In this document: piece after piece, positions 55,901-58,900 of the stretch
Position numbering within the stretch: position 1 is the first letter of the stretch
Layout of the letters: each line of letters begins with the position of its first letter
NCBI GenBank assembly: GCA_029931535.1
Contig: JAQPZY010001659.1
Span: 5,710,001-5,774,000, forward strand
Direction of reading: 5' to 3'
From: Margaritifera margaritifera
Taxonomy: Eukaryota; Mollusca; Bivalvia; Unionida; Margaritiferidae
DNA length: 64,000 bases
The notes under the pieces: model-generated
What the model was told of the DNA's origin: nothing
Seen by the model: only the letters and a program-made list of their open reading frames with translations
Databases searched by the model: none
Position numbers and translations under genes: made by a program

Positions 55901-58900
55901 CCACTTTTTTCATTCACTATCCAAAATGGCCCACTGTTGTTGCACTATGAACATGGAGTGAAATAGTCACGATTTTAAAATGTATTATATCACATGCGCG
56001 TTATATGGCAGAACTACCTTTTTTCAACTCAATCTAGGTCGAAAATCGGGGTGTGCGTTATACACACCAAAATACGGTAGTAACTCGTTTTGAAACTAAA
56101 TCATCTATATGTAAATAATTTGTGTTTTGAGAATAGAATTGGTGAAAGCACTTTATAAATGTTTTAAAGATTTTAACTGCTGTGCTTGCATAATTTTTTT
56201 CATAAAATCAGTTTGAAACCGTAAGCGAACCTGCTAAGGGGTAATAATGGCGGACATCACTGTGTCTTGGAAATATGTCTTATTTATATTGTCTGTTTTC
56301 GTAATTCACTGGGCACATACATTTAAGGAAATTATACAGTTTGTAGAAAGCAAAGTGTAAATATTATGTCACAAAAGATTTAGCCTAAAAATAAAAATTT
56401 CTTGGTCAGAAATGTATGGGACAATACTTGTGGAATCGATAAGCTCTGTAACTTAAGGTCAAGGTTGTTTTCTTACATCTCTCATTTTTGTGAAAATATG
56501 AGAAAAAGCATCAAAGAAAATAATATCCAACCAATACACGATGTTATTACGAGTACGTAGACAAATATTAAAACTATAAATTTTCAATCCTATCTAGGGA
56601 TTGTTGTAACAAAGCTAGAAAGTGAGTGGTTGTATGAAGAAAATCCATGTTTCTAAAAATAGATGCATCTACTTTTACAAACTTCACCAAATAATGACTT
56701 TCAAAAGATTCACATTTAATTTAGAATCATCTCCCTCAAAATGCAGTTGTAAAGTTGAGATTATTCATCAGTGACCACTGGTTTGGATGGATGAACACTA
56801 TGATGGTGAGGACACATGTACATGAGCTCTCGTGTATTAGGTCAGACTCCCGCCATATATACACCGATGTCGATGAGAATATTTACAATGTTTCCACTTA
56901 AACTGTGTCAATTCCACATTGTGATGTATAAGGCCGAAAAAGTGGCATTTTAGTTGTTGGATATTCATGCGACGGGATGATTACTGGATGCCGAAATTGT
57001 ACTAAATCTAGACTAAAGATGTTGCTGAGTAAAGTAATTATAAATTTAATGTATTTGTGACTGGATATTTGCATTATTTGATTTGAAACAATGCTGTGGT
57101 TGGAAAACTTTCTGACAGTTGGGAGACCAGCATTTGTCCACATTCTTCTCTAAACAGAGGTGAATTTATTTACTCCTATAGGTAAACATTTAAACCATGC
57201 TTGTCAGAGAGTGGGGTCCCTGTTACAGGTTTATACCCCACCCCAGCCCTGTATCCATTGACCGATACCCTTAATTTTATTTGTAACGAGCCCCAGTAAT
57301 GTAAATTGGCCATATTCCGACAGACATAAACCTTTTTCTCAATGCCCCTTGGGCAGTTGATTCAAAAATTGGCAACCCAAATGTTGAAAATAATTGTATA
57401 AAAAAAAGTTCCAAACGGCGGGGTAAGGAAAATTCCCCTGGTTGCAGCCAATCAATAAAGAGAATACTGCGCAAGAATTTCATGGGCTTATTTGGACCAA
57501 TCAGATTCACATAAAGTGATATGTTAACATATCAAAAATATTAAACTGCATACACTATATGTAAAGTATATCAACTATGTTATAAAAAGCATGTTTAAAA
57601 AAATGATCTATGCAACCAGTAACAGACTGCTGTGAATTCATTTATTTTTCTATGGAATTTATAATACATTAAGAAAGTATTGGTACCTGAGATTTGGCTC
57701 CTGGTGTCATTGGTGTCTCTGGATTGCTCAGATCCCAAATAAAAATCTCTGATTCTGCCCCACCAGAGGCAAGAAGATTGGTCTGTAATGGTAACATATA
57801 ATAAAATACTTATTTTTAATATCCGAGACAAGAAACTACCAAGACTTTTCTGAATGGTGGAGCAGCATTTTCACATCCTTGCATAATCACTTAATACATG
57901 CTTCATTTATTCACCCTGGTACTTTCCAATAAACAATTTGCATGAGAAATATTGGTGACTGCAGGGGCTGAAAATAAGGCCCAGGAACAGTGGGTCCTGG
58001 TTAGTGGCAAGTCATCAAACTATAGTGAGTGGTCTTGTAAATGTATTTATCTATTTCAACATGTGCTAGTGAACACGCTGTTGAATAGCGATCAATTTAT
58101 CACAACTTGGAAAGTCGAAGCCATAATATTTTTGAACAAGACATACATTGGATAATTTTATACCATAAATTGGGAGGTACGATGGGACCAGGTAATCTCC
58201 ATTGTGAACATGTATTCCAGTTTGCTTCACAATCTCTGCTACAATTCATAATAAATCCAGGGCTTTTGTTACATGTGTCCCTGAGGTACCTAATATGACT
58301 AAGGAGAGTTAATTACAGTCAAGAATTTTGTTCTCTCAACAACAGGGATAAAAGAACTGTCATGATAGAGTTTCGGATCATCATTAAAAATTTTCTGCAG
58401 CAGTGCAGTTTTAGATTTAGAAATTGAATCCTACCAGTAAAAGATAAGATATACCTCATAATGAGTTTCTTTTGTTGTAAGGGTTTGGTACTAACAGAGA
58501 TGCATATCATTGTCAATAACATGATTCTAGTATAAACATGTACCTGAGAAATGAACAACAAATACAAAATTTAACCAGAGTCAGTCAAGTTTAAAATATG
58601 GCCCATAATGACCTACTTCTGCAATGTTGGAGTAATACTCATCAATATGCACCCCTTCACCAAATTTCATGATTCTAGATAGGACACAATGTACACGGCA
58701 TGTAAAACTCCTGTGTCCATGAGCTAAATGGAAAAACTCAAAGTCTGTAAACTGTGAAATGTAGGTCATAGTTTCAGGATTCCAAGTATAACAGTATGTA
58801 TACAGGGTGCAAAAATAAAACGAGCTAAACGCAAAAACTAAAAAAAGAATGTACATGCTGTACAAAGTTAGTCCTTTGAGCCCCCTCCCAAACAGGTAGG

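Larger units (their letters stand above)
53759..56077 (+). mobile_element. 2.3-kb pogo-type element
   Basis: Inverted ends CCGTATTTAGCTGAGTAAAA...CGCGCAC and (reversed) CCGTATTTTGGTGTGTATAA...CGCACAC, flanked by TA at 53757-53758 and 56078-56079. Contains degenerate ~370-bp tandem units and a partial transposase on the plus strand. Non-autonomous. Confidence 0.88.

Noticed and set aside
57277..57510. 77-codon minus-strand frame near exon 57687
   Set aside because: No SEC31 similarity is needed between the adjoining exons, which already join contiguously, and no known domain is visible.
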